Shown here: in pieces, positions 31,158 to 39,873 of the stretch
Layout of the letters: the number at the start of each line of letters is the position of its first letter
Position numbering within the stretch: the stretch's first letter is position 1
Source: Verrucomicrobiota bacterium
Lineage (GTDB): Bacteria > Verrucomicrobiota > Kiritimatiellia > CAIQIC01
Length of the DNA: 64,000 bases
Direction: 5' to 3'
Assembly: GCA_004321905.1 (NCBI GenBank)
Contig: SCQF01000023.1
Location: 1 to 64,000 of the forward strand
Notes under the pieces: generated by a model
Told to the model about the DNA's origin: nothing
Seen by the model: the letters and a program-made list of their open reading frames with translations, nothing else
Databases searched by the model: none
Position numbers and translations under genes: made by a program

Positions 31158-32609
31158 CTATTTTCTCTTCTGCGCGATCAGGTTACCACCCACATCGTAG
31201 AGCGAGACTTCGAGCGGCATGTGGCCATAGGCGTGCGTCGCGCAGCTCAAGCACGGATCATAGGCGCGAATCGCAATCTCGACGGCATTCATCATGCCCT
31301 CGGTGATTTCCTTCTGGCCGGTCATGTAGGTCTTCGCCACGTAGTTCACCGCTTGATTCATCGGCTCGTTGTTGTGCGTGGTCGAAACAATAAGATTGGC
31401 CATTTCAATCAAGTCGTTGGCGCCCACGCGATAGTGATGGAACAGCGTACCACGCGGTGCCTCGAGCAGACCGATGCCTTCAGATTGGCGGGCCCCTTTG
31501 ACGACCAGATCAGTGCCCGTGATGTCCGGGTCGAGCAGCAGGTTGCGGATGACTTCGGCGGCATGCAGCACTTCAATCAGTCGGGCCCAGTGCGTATGCA
31601 TGCACATATCGTTCGGCTTACCGTTGGTCGCCTTTTTGAACTCCTCAAACTCTTTTTGCGCTAGTGGCGTGGGGATAAAATCCACCGTGTTCATCCGCGC
31701 GAGCGGCCCCACCCGATACCACCCCTTGTCCTTGCCCAGCGCTTTGAGAAACGGAAACTTCATATAGCTCCACAAACGCACTTCCTCGCGGATATGCTGG
31801 AGATATTCCTGATAATCCACATCAGTGAGAATTTTCTTCCCGTTGGCGTCAATGGCGCGCAACACACCGTGATAGAGATCAAGCGCGCCGTCCTTGCGGA
31901 CCAGACTAAGATGATTCGAAGGGAATTTGGAGAAGCCGTCAATGAAGGCTTTGTTTTTGCGATAGTAATCCTTGAAAAAGGCCAAGGCACCTTGCGACCA
32001 CACAATCATGTGATCGGCGTTCAGCGGGGCACGGCCCTTGAGCAAGGTGTCGCGCTCTTCAATCGTGAGGCTCTTGTTCACACCGCCGGGGATCGCACCC
32101 GTGCCGTGAATTTTTTTGCCGGCCGTGGCAGCGATGAGCTCCTGCCCATATTTACGCATCAAAACCGCTTGCGTGGCGAGTTCACGGTTGGCCAGAGCAA
32201 CCCCAATCACGTTGCGCTTTTCCGGCGGTGCGTCATAGCCGAAAAGAAGGTCGGGTGAGGCGAGGTGAAAGAAATGGAGTGTGTGCGACTGGAAAATCTG
32301 ACCGTAATGCATGAGCCGACGAATCTTTTCCGCCGTCGGCGTCAGACCCAGCCCCGTTCCAGCACCCACAATGACATCTACGGCCTTGGCGGCGGCGAGA
32401 TGATGGCTCACCGGGCAGATACCGCACAGCCGTTGCACCAGAACCGGTGCTTCCCAGTACGGTCGGCCTTGCACAAACCGCTCAAAACCGCGGAACTCTA
32501 CGATATGCAACCGGCTTTGCGCGACTTCGCCTTTATCATCCAGGTGAATCGTGACTTTCCCGTGCCCTTCGACGCGGGTAACCGGTTCGATGACAATTTT
32601 TTTAGCCAT
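31158..32609 (-). CDS. hoxH: NAD-linked [NiFe] hydrogenase large subunit HoxH
   Basis: This 483-residue catalytic subunit carries the two Ni-Fe ligand motifs RLCGICPVSHH (Cys62, Cys65) and DPCLSCATH (Cys453, Cys456), plus TRVEGHG near the start and RGFE. A 24-residue tail after His459 should be removed by the protease encoded 1 bp downstream. The pairing with HoxF/U/Y points to the cytosolic group 3 (3d-like) bidirectional enzymes that couple H2 to NAD+. Confidence 0.94.
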   Translation of the reverse strand: MAKKIVIEPVTRVEGHGKVTIHLDDKGEVAQSRLHIVEFRGFERFVQGRPYWEAPVLVQRLCGICPVSHHLAAAKAVDVIVGAGTGLGLTPTAEKIRRLMHYGQIFQSHTLHFFHLASPDLLFGYDAPPEKRNVIGVALANRELATQAVLMRKYGQELIAATAGKKIHGTGAIPGGVNKSLTIEERDTLLKGRAPLNADHMIVWSQGALAFFKDYYRKNKAFIDGFSKFPSNHLSLVRKDGALDLYHGVLRAIDANGKKILTDVDYQEYLQHIREEVRLWSYMKFPFLKALGKDKGWYRVGPLARMNTVDFIPTPLAQKEFEEFKKATNGKPNDMCMHTHWARLIEVLHAAEVIRNLLLDPDITGTDLVVKGARQSEGIGLLEAPRGTLFHHYRVGANDLIEMANLIVSTTHNNEPMNQAVNYVAKTYMTGQKEITEGMMNAVEIAIRAYDPCLSCATHAYGHMPLEVSLYDVGGNLIAQKRK

Positions 32610-32622
32610 AGACTTGCTCCGC

Positions 32623-33174
32623 TCAATCGAACTTGAAGGTGCTATATTCCAATTTCAGTTCGGCGCCGGTCACAAGGGCGACCAACGCATCCCAGATCAA
32701 ATCCGCCCGCGGCGGGCATCCGGGTAGAAAATAGTCAATCTTCACCACCTCATGGCAGGGGTAGATGCGGTTCAATATTTTCGGAAGGTCGGGATCATGC
32801 GGGATGATTTTCTGCTCATTACAGTCGGCCACGGTCGGCCCGTTGAGATAAGCCTCATCCAAGCATTCTTTGAGCGGAATCGTGTTCCGCAAGGACGGCA
32901 AGCCGCCCATGATGGCACATTCGCCCAACGCAACGAGCACCTTGCAATGCTTGCGAAACTCAATGAGGTTGTGCACGTTTTCATCGTTGCAGCAGCCGCC
33001 TTCAATGAGGCCGATGTCACATTCCTTCGTGAAGGTCTTGATATCGTCAATCGGCGACTTGTTGAACTCCACCAGTTCGATCAGTTCCAGAATTCGCTCG
33101 TCAATGTCGAGGAGCGACATGTGACAGCCAAAGCAGCCGGCGAGCGAGGCGGTGGCAATGATCTTCTTGGGCAT
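32623..33174 (-). CDS. hoxY: Hydrogenase small subunit HoxY
   Basis: This 183-residue protein binds the proximal [4Fe-4S] cluster: CFGCHMS (Cys14, Cys17), GECAIMGG, and PGCPPRADLIW, the Nqo6-like pattern. It lacks the medial and distal cluster domain of membrane hydrogenases. ATG 33174 follows TTGGAG; an ATG at 33189 lacks a binding site. It is followed 13 bp later by hoxH. Confidence 0.93.
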   Translation of the reverse strand: MPKKIIATASLAGCFGCHMSLLDIDERILELIELVEFNKSPIDDIKTFTKECDIGLIEGGCCNDENVHNLIEFRKHCKVLVALGECAIMGGLPSLRNTIPLKECLDEAYLNGPTVADCNEQKIIPHDPDLPKILNRIYPCHEVVKIDYFLPGCPPRADLIWDALVALVTGAELKLEYSTFKFD

Positions 33175-33194
33175 AGTTTTCTCCAACATTAAGA

Positions 33195-33884
33195 TTACAC
33201 CTCGCTACCGATCGGTGTGCGGTCATATTTCCGCCGACCGATGGGAACATCAAAGCCCTTCTCTTTCCGTAAAATGGCGCCCACAGGACAGAGATCCATC
33301 GCCTGCTGGGCCAATTCGTCGCTTACAGTCTTCGAGGTCTCCGGGTCTATGTTGATGACCACGCGGTCGCCACGTTTGCCAAACGCAAAAACGGCTTGGC
33401 CCGCCTCGTTGTGTATGCCACGAATGCAGCGCTTGCATTGGATGCAGCGATTATGGTCTTTAAGAATCTTGGGGTGCCATGCTTCCACATCGCGTTTGGG
33501 AAAGAGATAGGGAAAGCGCGGCACCGTCATTCGATAGCGATAGGCCAACGCCTGCAACTCACAGCTACCGCTCTTCTCGCACGAAGGACACAGGTGGTTG
33601 CCCTCGGCAAAGAGGATTTCAACCACCGCCATTCGGAACGCCTCTAATTCCGGTGTGCTGGTCTGGACATTCATCCCTTCCACCACTTTGGTGGTGCAGG
33701 CCGTGGCCGGAAGGCCGTTGATCAGCACCGTACAAATACGGCAGGCGCCCTTCGGCGGGATACCCGGATAATTACACAGCGTCGGAATATAGACGCCGCA
33801 CTCTTTGGCCGCCGCCACCAACGGCTGGCCCTCTTCAGCGAGGCAGCTTTTTCCGTTTAGCGTGAACTTTACAAAAGTGGCCAT
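33195..33884 (-). CDS. hoxU: Diaphorase iron-sulfur subunit HoxU
   Basis: This 229-residue protein matches the N-terminal part of NuoG/Nqo3. A [2Fe-2S] ferredoxin domain (Cys37, Cys48, Cys51, Cys63) is followed by the His-Cys3 motif HLCPSCEKSGSC and a [4Fe-4S] site (CIQCKRCIRGI, then a Cys in MDLCPVGAI). It relays electrons between HoxF and HoxHY. Length is typical. Confidence 0.93.
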   Translation of the reverse strand: MATFVKFTLNGKSCLAEEGQPLVAAAKECGVYIPTLCNYPGIPPKGACRICTVLINGLPATACTTKVVEGMNVQTSTPELEAFRMAVVEILFAEGNHLCPSCEKSGSCELQALAYRYRMTVPRFPYLFPKRDVEAWHPKILKDHNRCIQCKRCIRGIHNEAGQAVFAFGKRGDRVVINIDPETSKTVSDELAQQAMDLCPVGAILRKEKGFDVPIGRRKYDRTPIGSEV

Positions 33885-33895
33885 AACAATTCCCC

Positions 33896-35686
33896 TTACA
33901 CTTCGGCAACTGCCGCTTCGTAATCTTTCACCGCCGCCGCCAAGTCAAACGACGGCGCGAACCGTAGATCGCCCGCCTTGATCCGCTGATCATATAAACC
34001 TTTGAAATTTTTGATGGTGGTGATGACCGGATTCAGGGCCGTCTGCCCCAGCCCACAGCGATTGTGCTTCATGATCGGCAACCACGACCGCAAATTTTCA
34101 ACATCCCCGGCAGTGCCCTTGCCGGCGATAATTTTCTCCAGCAGGACTTGGGCCATTCCCGTCAGCGCCCGGCAAGGAACACAGGACCCGCAAGACTCTT
34201 CGCGGAAGAACCTGGCAAAGTTGAGCACCACGTCTTTCAATAAATCGCGGTGCTGACCGATGATGATGAGCGAACCGCCCGTGGCCAAATCCTCATAGGC
34301 CAGAATTCGGTTGAACTCACTGGAGCCGATGCAGGAACCGGAGGGCCCGCCCACTTGGACGGCTTGTACATCCTTGGCGCCCACCATGTTCAGGATGTCG
34401 TTGACCGTAAACCCCCAAACCACCTCATAGATACCCGGTTTTGCACAATCGCCTGAGACGCTAAGCACCTTGGTGCCCTTCGATTCTTCCGTCCCCAGTT
34501 TGTTGTACCAGTCCGCGCCATTCAACATCACCTTGACCACCGAACAGAGCGTCTCGACATTGTTGACGACGGTCGGCTTCTGTAGATAGCCCTTTTCCAC
34601 CGGGAACGGCGGACGATCACGCGGTTCACCGCGCTTGCCTTCCGCCGACTCGATCAGCGCCGATTCTTCGCCACAGACGTAGGCCCCGGCGCCGAACTGA
34701 ATTTTGACATCGAAATTGAAACCGGCTTTGCCCGCCGTGAGTGGCCCCAAGAGGTTGTTGTTCCGCATATCCGCCAGCACCTGCTCCAAATAGGCGCGTA
34801 GATAGCGGTATTCATTCCGAATATAGAGAATACCCTGCTTGGCGCCGACGGCATAACCGGCAATGGCCATCCCTTCAAACACCAACTGCGGGAGTTCTGT
34901 GAGAATAACGCGATCTTTGAACGTGCCCGGCTCGCCTTCATCGGCGTTACAGAAAATATATTTCACGTCACCGGGCGCTTTCCGGGCGAAATCCCACTTC
35001 ATGCCCGTGGGAAACCCCGCGCCGCCACGACCACGCACACTGGCGGCCTTCACCATCGCGATCACTTCGTTTGAACTCATCGTGACCACGCGTTTGATGG
35101 CCGTGCCCGGCTCATAATCATCGAATACCATCACGCCACGCCGCTGGATGTTGTTGCACACCATGGAATGAATGAGCGGATGGGCGTTCTGCCCGTCGCC
35201 ATATTTGTTGCCGTGTAGTTGGGCCACGGTTTTCCCGGCCTTCATCCCGGCCACCAATTCACGCGCCCGGGTGGGCGTGAGGCGGGTGAAAACCACGTCA
35301 TTGATAAGCGCCGCCGGCTCCTGATCGCTCATGCCCATGCATGCCGTATCAAAAAGGCCGATGAGGCCATCGGACGAAACTTGCTCGAAGGCACAGCCTG
35401 CGGCTTCCTCAAATGCGCGCGCCACCGCGGCACGCCCGTGGAAATTGGCGACCACACTGTCATTGAGATACACGGTATATTTGCCGCGCGGTTGCCGGGC
35501 AAAAAAGTGATAAAAGGAAACCGTCTGCTCAACGTCCACCTGCGGAATGTTCAACGTCTTGGCGATCTGCGCCACGGTGGCGTCGGCGAGATAGCCCAAC
35601 TCGGCTTGGATATCAATCAGGATATCCATGAGCCGTGTTTCGTCGCCGTTATACTTTTTGATGACCGCTGTGATGGTTTTTTCCAT
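33896..35686 (-). CDS. hoxF: NADH-binding diaphorase subunit HoxF (NuoE-NuoF fusion)
   Basis: This 596-residue protein has an N-terminal NuoE-like thioredoxin domain (1-150) and a NuoF domain with the FMN motif GRGGAGFPTGMKW (219-231), the NADH motif AYVCGEESALIESAEGKRGE and a C-terminal [4Fe-4S] site (SCGSCVPCR, then Cys in HNRCGLGQT). In the NuoE-like part only Cys116 of the four [2Fe-2S] ligands is seen (TACMGMSDQEP; the first pair and the last Cys are missing), so that cluster is probably absent. No separate hoxE gene is present. The gene follows the CBS gene by 45 bp. Confidence 0.94.
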   Translation of the reverse strand: MEKTITAVIKKYNGDETRLMDILIDIQAELGYLADATVAQIAKTLNIPQVDVEQTVSFYHFFARQPRGKYTVYLNDSVVANFHGRAAVARAFEEAAGCAFEQVSSDGLIGLFDTACMGMSDQEPAALINDVVFTRLTPTRARELVAGMKAGKTVAQLHGNKYGDGQNAHPLIHSMVCNNIQRRGVMVFDDYEPGTAIKRVVTMSSNEVIAMVKAASVRGRGGAGFPTGMKWDFARKAPGDVKYIFCNADEGEPGTFKDRVILTELPQLVFEGMAIAGYAVGAKQGILYIRNEYRYLRAYLEQVLADMRNNNLLGPLTAGKAGFNFDVKIQFGAGAYVCGEESALIESAEGKRGEPRDRPPFPVEKGYLQKPTVVNNVETLCSVVKVMLNGADWYNKLGTEESKGTKVLSVSGDCAKPGIYEVVWGFTVNDILNMVGAKDVQAVQVGGPSGSCIGSSEFNRILAYEDLATGGSLIIIGQHRDLLKDVVLNFARFFREESCGSCVPCRALTGMAQVLLEKIIAGKGTAGDVENLRSWLPIMKHNRCGLGQTALNPVITTIKNFKGLYDQRIKAGDLRFAPSFDLAAAVKDYEAAVAEV

Positions 35687-35731
35687 GGCACGCCTTTACT
35701 GAAAATGGTACCGACACCGCCGCAGCAACTG

Positions 35732-36169
35732 TTACACGGGCGCTCCGCCAATGTATTGTTCGAGATTCTTGATCAGAATTTTTTGTTCCGAAATGATATT
35801 CTTGACCAGATCACCGATGGAAACGACGCCGATCAACTTGCCGCTCTCCAGCACCGGCAGATGCCGGATGTGCTTGTCGGTCATCAACGCCATACATTCC
35901 TCGGTGTTCTGATCCGGGCTGACACTCGTGACCGGCGACGTCATGATATCTTTGACCAGCAGGGTCTTGGAAAGCTTACCGCGGAGCGCCACTTTACGGG
36001 CATAGTCGCGCTCAGAAATGACACCCACCACCCGCTCGCCTTCGGTCACCAGCAACGCGCCGATTCCTTTATCCGCCATCAACTGGAGCGCGTCAAAAAC
36101 CGAAGCACCTGGCGCGATGGTCCAGACTTGCGATCCCTTGGAGGCCAATAATTGCCTGATGGTTTTCAT
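35732..36169 (-). CDS. CBS-domain-pair protein
   Basis: This 145-residue protein consists of two CBS motifs (about 8-60 and 72-128: VFDALQLMADKGIGALLVTEGERVVGVISERDY, then ECMALMTDKHIRHLPVLESGKLIGVVSIGDLV). Such stand-alone pairs bind adenosine nucleotides such as AMP, ATP or NADH and act as energy sensors. It is the first gene of the hox operon, so a redox or energy-sensing role for the hydrogenase is an attractive inference. ATG 36169 follows AAGGGGA; GTG 36172 is possible. Confidence 0.88.
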   Translation of the reverse strand: MKTIRQLLASKGSQVWTIAPGASVFDALQLMADKGIGALLVTEGERVVGVISERDYARKVALRGKLSKTLLVKDIMTSPVTSVSPDQNTEECMALMTDKHIRHLPVLESGKLIGVVSIGDLVKNIISEQKILIKNLEQYIGGAPV

Positions 36170-36189
36170 CACTGTCCCCTTTTTTCTTT

Positions 36190-36218
36190 AGGCTATTTCG
36201 CCACCGCAGTGATGTCAA
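36190..36218 (-). promoter_or_regulatory. Candidate promoter of the CBS-hox operon
   Basis: On the minus strand a perfect TTGACA (36218-36213) and TAGCCT (36195-36190) are separated by 17 bp. The start codon follows 20 bp later with an AAGGGGA binding site. Confidence 0.55.
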
Positions 36219-36264
36219 CACGATTAAACGCGGGTTGGTCCCGGCAGGACGACGCGGCAGAGAA

Positions 36265-36315
36265 TTTTCCCAGGCCTGGAAAAGTGATCCGGCTGGTTTT
36301 CCAAGCCTTGGAAAA
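36265..36315. repeat. Palindrome pair, centres 36274 (G) and 36306 (C)
   Basis: The pair lies between trpG and the CBS gene, both minus strand. The first copy has CAGGCCTG in place of CAAGGCTTG, a compensated change that keeps the dyad. Spacing is 32 bp. Confidence 0.88.
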
Positions 36316-36320
36316 ACGCG

Positions 36321-36884
36321 TCAGAACGCCAGAAAATTCTTCAGAATCTGCCTTCCGTTTTGCGTCAGGATGGATTCCGGGTGGAACTGGACGCCGTGGA
36401 TCGGGAATTTTTTGTGCCGCAGGCCCATGATTTCGCCTTGGTCGGTATCGGCGGCAATCTCCAAGTCGGCGGGCAAGCGCTCGCGCTCAACGAGCAGCGA
36501 ATGGTAGCGCGTCGCCTCGAATGGATTCGGCATGCCGGCGAACACGCCGCGACCGTCGTGGCGGATCAGCGAGGTCTTGCCATGCATCAGGCGCGCCGCG
36601 CGGACCACCTTGCCGCCAAAGACGTGGCCGATGCACTGGTGACCAAGACAGACGCCGAAAAGTGGAATCGTTGGGCCAAACCGTTTGATGACTTCGCACG
36701 AAATTCCCGCCTGTTGCGGATCGCACGGGCCGGGGCTGACCAAGATTTTCGCGGGCTTGAGCGCGGCGATCTGCTCCAGCGTGATCGCGTCGTTGCGGAA
36801 CACCTGCACCTCCGCACCCAACTCGCCCAGATATTGCACGAGGTTGTAGGTGAAGCTGTCGTAGTTGTCTATCACGAGAATCAT
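36321..36884 (-). CDS. trpG: Anthranilate synthase glutaminase component TrpG
   Basis: This 187-residue class I glutamine amidotransferase supplies ammonia to TrpE. It contains the oxyanion motif [11 protein letters not shown], the nucleophile loop [16 protein letters not shown] and the catalytic His-x-Glu in [10 protein letters not shown]. It could also serve p-aminobenzoate synthesis. A longer frame upstream is a shadow of trpE. It is separated from trpE by 7 bp and is last in the hisF-hisI-trpE-trpG operon. Confidence 0.95.
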   Translation of the reverse strand: MILVIDNYDSFTYNLVQYLGELGAEVQVFRNDAITLEQIAALKPAKILVSPGPCDPQQAGISCEVIKRFGPTIPLFGVCLGHQCIGHVFGGKVVRAARLMHGKTSLIRHDGRGVFAGMPNPFEATRYHSLLVERERLPADLEIAADTDQGEIMGLRHKKFPIHGVQFHPESILTQNGRQILKNFLAF

Positions 36885-36891
36885 AATCGTC

Positions 36892-38409
36892 TCACTTCTG
36901 CCGCCGCGCCATGGCAATGCGTTGCGCCAACGCAAGCGCCTTGAGCATCCCGCGCGCCTTGTTTTGCGTTTCTTCGTATTCTTTTTCGGGGTCGCTATCG
37001 GCGACGATGCCCGCGCCGGCCTGCACATAGGCGCGGCCTTGGTCGAGCACGACCGTGCGAATCGTGATGCACGAGTCCAGGTTGCCATCGAAACTGAAAT
37101 AGCAGACCGCGCCGGCGTACGGCCCACGTCGCGCCGGCTCCAGTTCGGCGATGATTTCCATCGCACGAATCTTTGGCGCGCCGCTGACGGTGCCGGCAGG
37201 AAACGTTGCGCGCATCAGGTCATAGACGTCGCGTCCCGCCTGCAACTCGCCGGTGACGTCGCTGACAATGTGCATGACGTGGCTATAGCGCTCGACCACC
37301 ATCAATTCCGGCACGCGCACGCTGCCGAATTTGCAGACACGACCGATGTCGTTGCGCGCGAGGTCCACCAGCATGATGTGCTCCGCGCATTCCTTCGGAT
37401 CGGCGAGCAGTTCTTTTTCCAGCCGTTGATCTTCGGCGTGCTGGGCATGGCGCGGGCGCGTACCAGCGATGGGTCGCACCTCCACTTGGCCATCCTCGCA
37501 GCGCACATGGATTTCCGGCGAAGAACCGACCAACGCGCTACCGCCGAGATCGAGCAGAAACATGTAGGGCGAAGGATTGACCGCCCGCAGCGCACGATAG
37601 ACGTCGAGCGAATCCTCAACATTCTCGGCCTCGAACCGCTGCGAGAGCACGGTCTGAATGATATCGCCGGCGCGAATATATTCCTGGGCCTGCTCCACCG
37701 CCGCGGTGAATTGCTCGCGCGAGGTATTGGAACGCGGCTGGGGTGTCTCGATCGGCGGATAGGCCGCGACCAACAGCCGCGCTTGCGGCGCTTCCAAGGC
37801 ACCCATCAGGAAATTAATCTGCGCCACAGCCTCCGCATAAGCTTGTTCGGGATCATCCTGCACGAGGGCGTTGACGATGATGCGGATGGTATGCTGGACG
37901 CGGTCGAAGACGACCAGCGCGTCGGTGACCATGAAAACCATGTCCGGCGCGTGCAGATCATCACGTTGCGGCAGCGGCACCCGTGGTTCGAATTGCGCGA
38001 TGCAATCATAACCGAGAAAGCCAACTGCGCCGCCGACGAAACGCGGCAACTGCGGATCGCGAACCGGCTTGAACCGGTGCATGTAGTCGCGTAGCCCGTC
38101 AAGCGGATCGGTATTTTCCAAGGTTTGGATACCCGCCGCGTCGGTGATCTCGACCTTCCGCTCCCACGCGCGCAAAAGAGCGCGGGGCGTCCCGCCAATG
38201 AACGAGTAGCGCCCCACATTCTCACCGCCTTCGACGCTCTCCAGCAAGAAAGTGTGGCTGGCGTGATCGCGCTCCCGCAACGCGGCACGGATGCGCTCAT
38301 AGGCCGCCACCGGCGTCTCTTGATCCGCCAACAATTCACGCCAGACCGGGATCAAATTACCCTGCTTGGCCAGTTGGAGAAACGTGGTGATATCGGGTTG
38401 GCAACTCAT
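36892..38409 (-). CDS. trpE: Anthranilate synthase component I TrpE
   Basis: This 505-residue chorismate-using enzyme has the N-terminal regulatory region ([19 protein letters not shown], then [19 protein letters not shown]; the LLES motif takes part in Trp feedback binding in relatives) and the catalytic core with [17 protein letters not shown], and [18 protein letters not shown]. With TrpG it makes anthranilate. The in-frame palindrome (centre 38123) is read as IQTLENT. ATG 38409 gives the family N terminus. It is 13 bp from hisI. Confidence 0.95.
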   Translation of the reverse strand: MSCQPDITTFLQLAKQGNLIPVWRELLADQETPVAAYERIRAALRERDHASHTFLLESVEGGENVGRYSFIGGTPRALLRAWERKVEITDAAGIQTLENTDPLDGLRDYMHRFKPVRDPQLPRFVGGAVGFLGYDCIAQFEPRVPLPQRDDLHAPDMVFMVTDALVVFDRVQHTIRIIVNALVQDDPEQAYAEAVAQINFLMGALEAPQARLLVAAYPPIETPQPRSNTSREQFTAAVEQAQEYIRAGDIIQTVLSQRFEAENVEDSLDVYRALRAVNPSPYMFLLDLGGSALVGSSPEIHVRCEDGQVEVRPIAGTRPRHAQHAEDQRLEKELLADPKECAEHIMLVDLARNDIGRVCKFGSVRVPELMVVERYSHVMHIVSDVTGELQAGRDVYDLMRATFPAGTVSGAPKIRAMEIIAELEPARRGPYAGAVCYFSFDGNLDSCITIRTVVLDQGRAYVQAGAGIVADSDPEKEYEETQNKARGMLKALALAQRIAMARRQK

Positions 38410-38422
38410 AGTGATGTATCCA

Positions 38423-38833
38423 TCAGGGGTCGAGGTTGACCAGCTTGCCGCTGGCGAGATCAATTTTTCGATAATAGCAATTCCTTGGAACGCCCGCCTT
38501 GTTCTTCGTGTGGCAGATCGCACCGCGGCGCGGGCGGACGCGATAGAGCAGGCTATTCTGCTCGCAGTTCACGCGCGCCTCGACGAGGTCGAAGGTTTCT
38601 CCGGACGTCTTCCCTTTCTCCCAAAGTTCATTGCGCGAGGTGCTCCACAGCACGAGCGACTTCGTCGCGATGGTTTTGCGGAAGGCCAACTCGTTGGTGT
38701 AGGCCACGAGGATCACCTCGTTCGTATCGGCGTGTTGCACGGCGACCGGGATGATGCCCTTGGACTGGCCCACGGCCTTTTCCAACTTGCTGAAATCCAG
38801 CTTCAGTTCCAAACCTTCTTCTAATTCTTTCAT
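38423..38833 (-). CDS. hisI: Phosphoribosyl-AMP cyclohydrolase HisI
   Basis: This 136-residue enzyme opens the purine ring of phosphoribosyl-AMP in histidine synthesis. It shows VLVAYTNELAFRKT, WSTSRNELWEKGKTSG and the Zn/Mg region VNCEQNSLLYRVRP, then GAICHT, where the usual DCDxD is NCEQN. That departure from the acidic metal site is notable though the Zn-binding Cys residues are kept. It has no HisE domain. It sits between hisF (35 bp) and trpE. Confidence 0.9.
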   Translation of the reverse strand: MKELEEGLELKLDFSKLEKAVGQSKGIIPVAVQHADTNEVILVAYTNELAFRKTIATKSLVLWSTSRNELWEKGKTSGETFDLVEARVNCEQNSLLYRVRPRRGAICHTKNKAGVPRNCYYRKIDLASGKLVNLDP

Positions 38834-38868
38834 CTTCTACCTGCCGTGCCTTTCCGTATATTCCGTGG

Positions 38869-39630
38869 TTACATTCTAACTTCCACGCCATGCTCACTGA
38901 GGTACTTCTTGACCTGCGGAATCGTAAAAGCACCAAAGTGGAACACCGATGCCGCCAGCACGGCATCCGCCTTGCCGGCGACCAACCCGTCATAAAAATG
39001 CTCCAGCGTCCCCACCCCACCGGATGCGATCACCGGCACCGGCACGGCTTCGGCAATCGCGCGCGTCAATTCGAGATCATAACCAGATTTGGTGCCGTCC
39101 TTGTCCATACTGGTCAGTAGAATCTCGCCCGCGCCGCGCTGCACACCCTCGCGCGCCCACGCGACCGCGTCGTGCGCCGTGGGGTTGCGCCCGCCGTGGG
39201 TGAAGACCGTCCAACCCGGACGGTTCAGGTTGCGCCGGGCGTCAATCGCCAACACGATACACTGACTCCCGAACATCGCCGAGGTTTCGTTGATGATGTC
39301 CGGATTGAGCAACGCGGCGGTGTTGAGCGAGACCTTATCAGCACCCGCCAGTAACATCTTCCGCACATCCGCCGCCGCGCGAATTCCGCCGCCGACCGTC
39401 AGCGGCATGAAGACCTGTTTGGCCACGGCGCGGACGACCTCGACAATCGTGTCGCGCGCTTCGTGCGACGCAGTGATGTCGAGAAACGTCAATTCGTCGG
39501 CGCCCTGCGCCTCGTAGGCCTTGGCGGCCTCGACCGGATCGCCGGCGTCACGCAGTTGGACGAACTTCACGCCCTTGACCACGCGCCCGCCCGCAATATC
39601 CAAACACGGTATGATTCTTTTAGCCGGCAT
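38869..39630 (-). CDS. hisF: Imidazole glycerol phosphate synthase cyclase subunit HisF
   Basis: This 253-residue TIM barrel makes IGP and AICAR from PRFAR with ammonia from HisH. Typical segments are [19 protein letters not shown] (catalytic Asp in CLD), [30 protein letters not shown] (catalytic Asp) and VIASGGVG. hisH is not in the window. ATG 39630 is the family start. It is first in hisF-hisI-trpE-trpG and is preceded by the attenuator-like leader. Confidence 0.96.
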   Translation of the reverse strand: MPAKRIIPCLDIAGGRVVKGVKFVQLRDAGDPVEAAKAYEAQGADELTFLDITASHEARDTIVEVVRAVAKQVFMPLTVGGGIRAAADVRKMLLAGADKVSLNTAALLNPDIINETSAMFGSQCIVLAIDARRNLNRPGWTVFTHGGRNPTAHDAVAWAREGVQRGAGEILLTSMDKDGTKSGYDLELTRAIAEAVPVPVIASGGVGTLEHFYDGLVAGKADAVLAASVFHFGAFTIPQVKKYLSEHGVEVRM

Positions 39631-39668
39631 GTTGTTCTCTAAATTTAATTTTTTGTGCGCTGAAAATG

Positions 39669-39693
39669 AAAAACCCCGGTCCATTTGCCGGGG
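39669..39693 (-). terminator. Rho-independent terminator inside the hisF leader (attenuator arm)
   Basis: On the minus strand CCCCGGC-AAATGGA-CCGGGG is followed by five T. It ends 39 bp before hisF. Its left arm can pair instead with CGGGGTC at the leader-peptide stop, so the hairpin looks conditional. Confidence 0.75.
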
Positions 39694-39727
39694 TCGAAAC
39701 GTGCAGTCGGATAGCATCTGGTCCGAC
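39694..39727 (-). promoter_or_regulatory. Leader stem-loop between leader peptide and terminator
   Basis: AGTCGGA and TCCGACT form a 7-bp stem with a 10-base loop just after the leader stop codon. In the antiterminated form it would sit as an internal hairpin between CGGGGTC and GACCCCG. Confidence 0.6.
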
Positions 39728-39775
39728 TCAGGACCCCGTCGACCGCCAAGGATGCCAACCGTGCTGCGTATTCAT
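39728..39775 (-). CDS. His/Trp-rich leader peptide of the hisF-hisI-trpE-trpG operon
   Basis: The 15-codon frame reads [15 protein letters not shown] and then TGA. Four of codons 5-10 are His or Trp (H5, W7, H8, W10), matching the products of the genes behind it. The stop codon overlaps the segment that competes for the terminator arm. A TAAACT -10 box ends 9 bp before the ATG, so the message is nearly leaderless and no ribosome binding site is present. Expression and function are inferred from the arrangement. Confidence 0.65.
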   Translation of the reverse strand: MNTQHGWHPWRSTGS

Positions 39776-39784
39776 GACGGCAAA

Positions 39785-39812
39785 AGTTTAACCGCAATTT
39801 TTCCGGATGCAA
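39785..39812 (-). promoter_or_regulatory. Candidate promoter of the his-trp leader
   Basis: On the minus strand TTGCAT (39812-39807) and TAAACT (39790-39785) are 16 bp apart. The palindrome pair begins 6 bp upstream of the -35, close enough to affect activation or repression. Confidence 0.45.
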
Positions 39813-39817
39813 GCCCG

Positions 39818-39868
39818 CTTTCCATGGCTTGGAAAATCGGAAGGCGGATTTTTCCAAGCCTTGGAAAA
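39818..39868. repeat. Palindrome pair, centres 39827 (G) and 39859 (C)
   Basis: This pair lies between the carbamoyltransferase stop and the hisF leader promoter. One arm has a single change (CCATGGCTTGG). Spacing is 32 bp. Confidence 0.88.
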
Positions 39869-39873
39869 CGGCG

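Noticed and set aside
36865-38094. 409-codon plus-strand frame
   Set aside because: It is opposite trpE, whose motifs are complete.
39669-39775. hisF leader as a T-box or metabolite riboswitch
   Set aside because: No T-box TGGNACCGCG or known aptamer core was found; the His/Trp leader peptide with competing stems explains the layout better.
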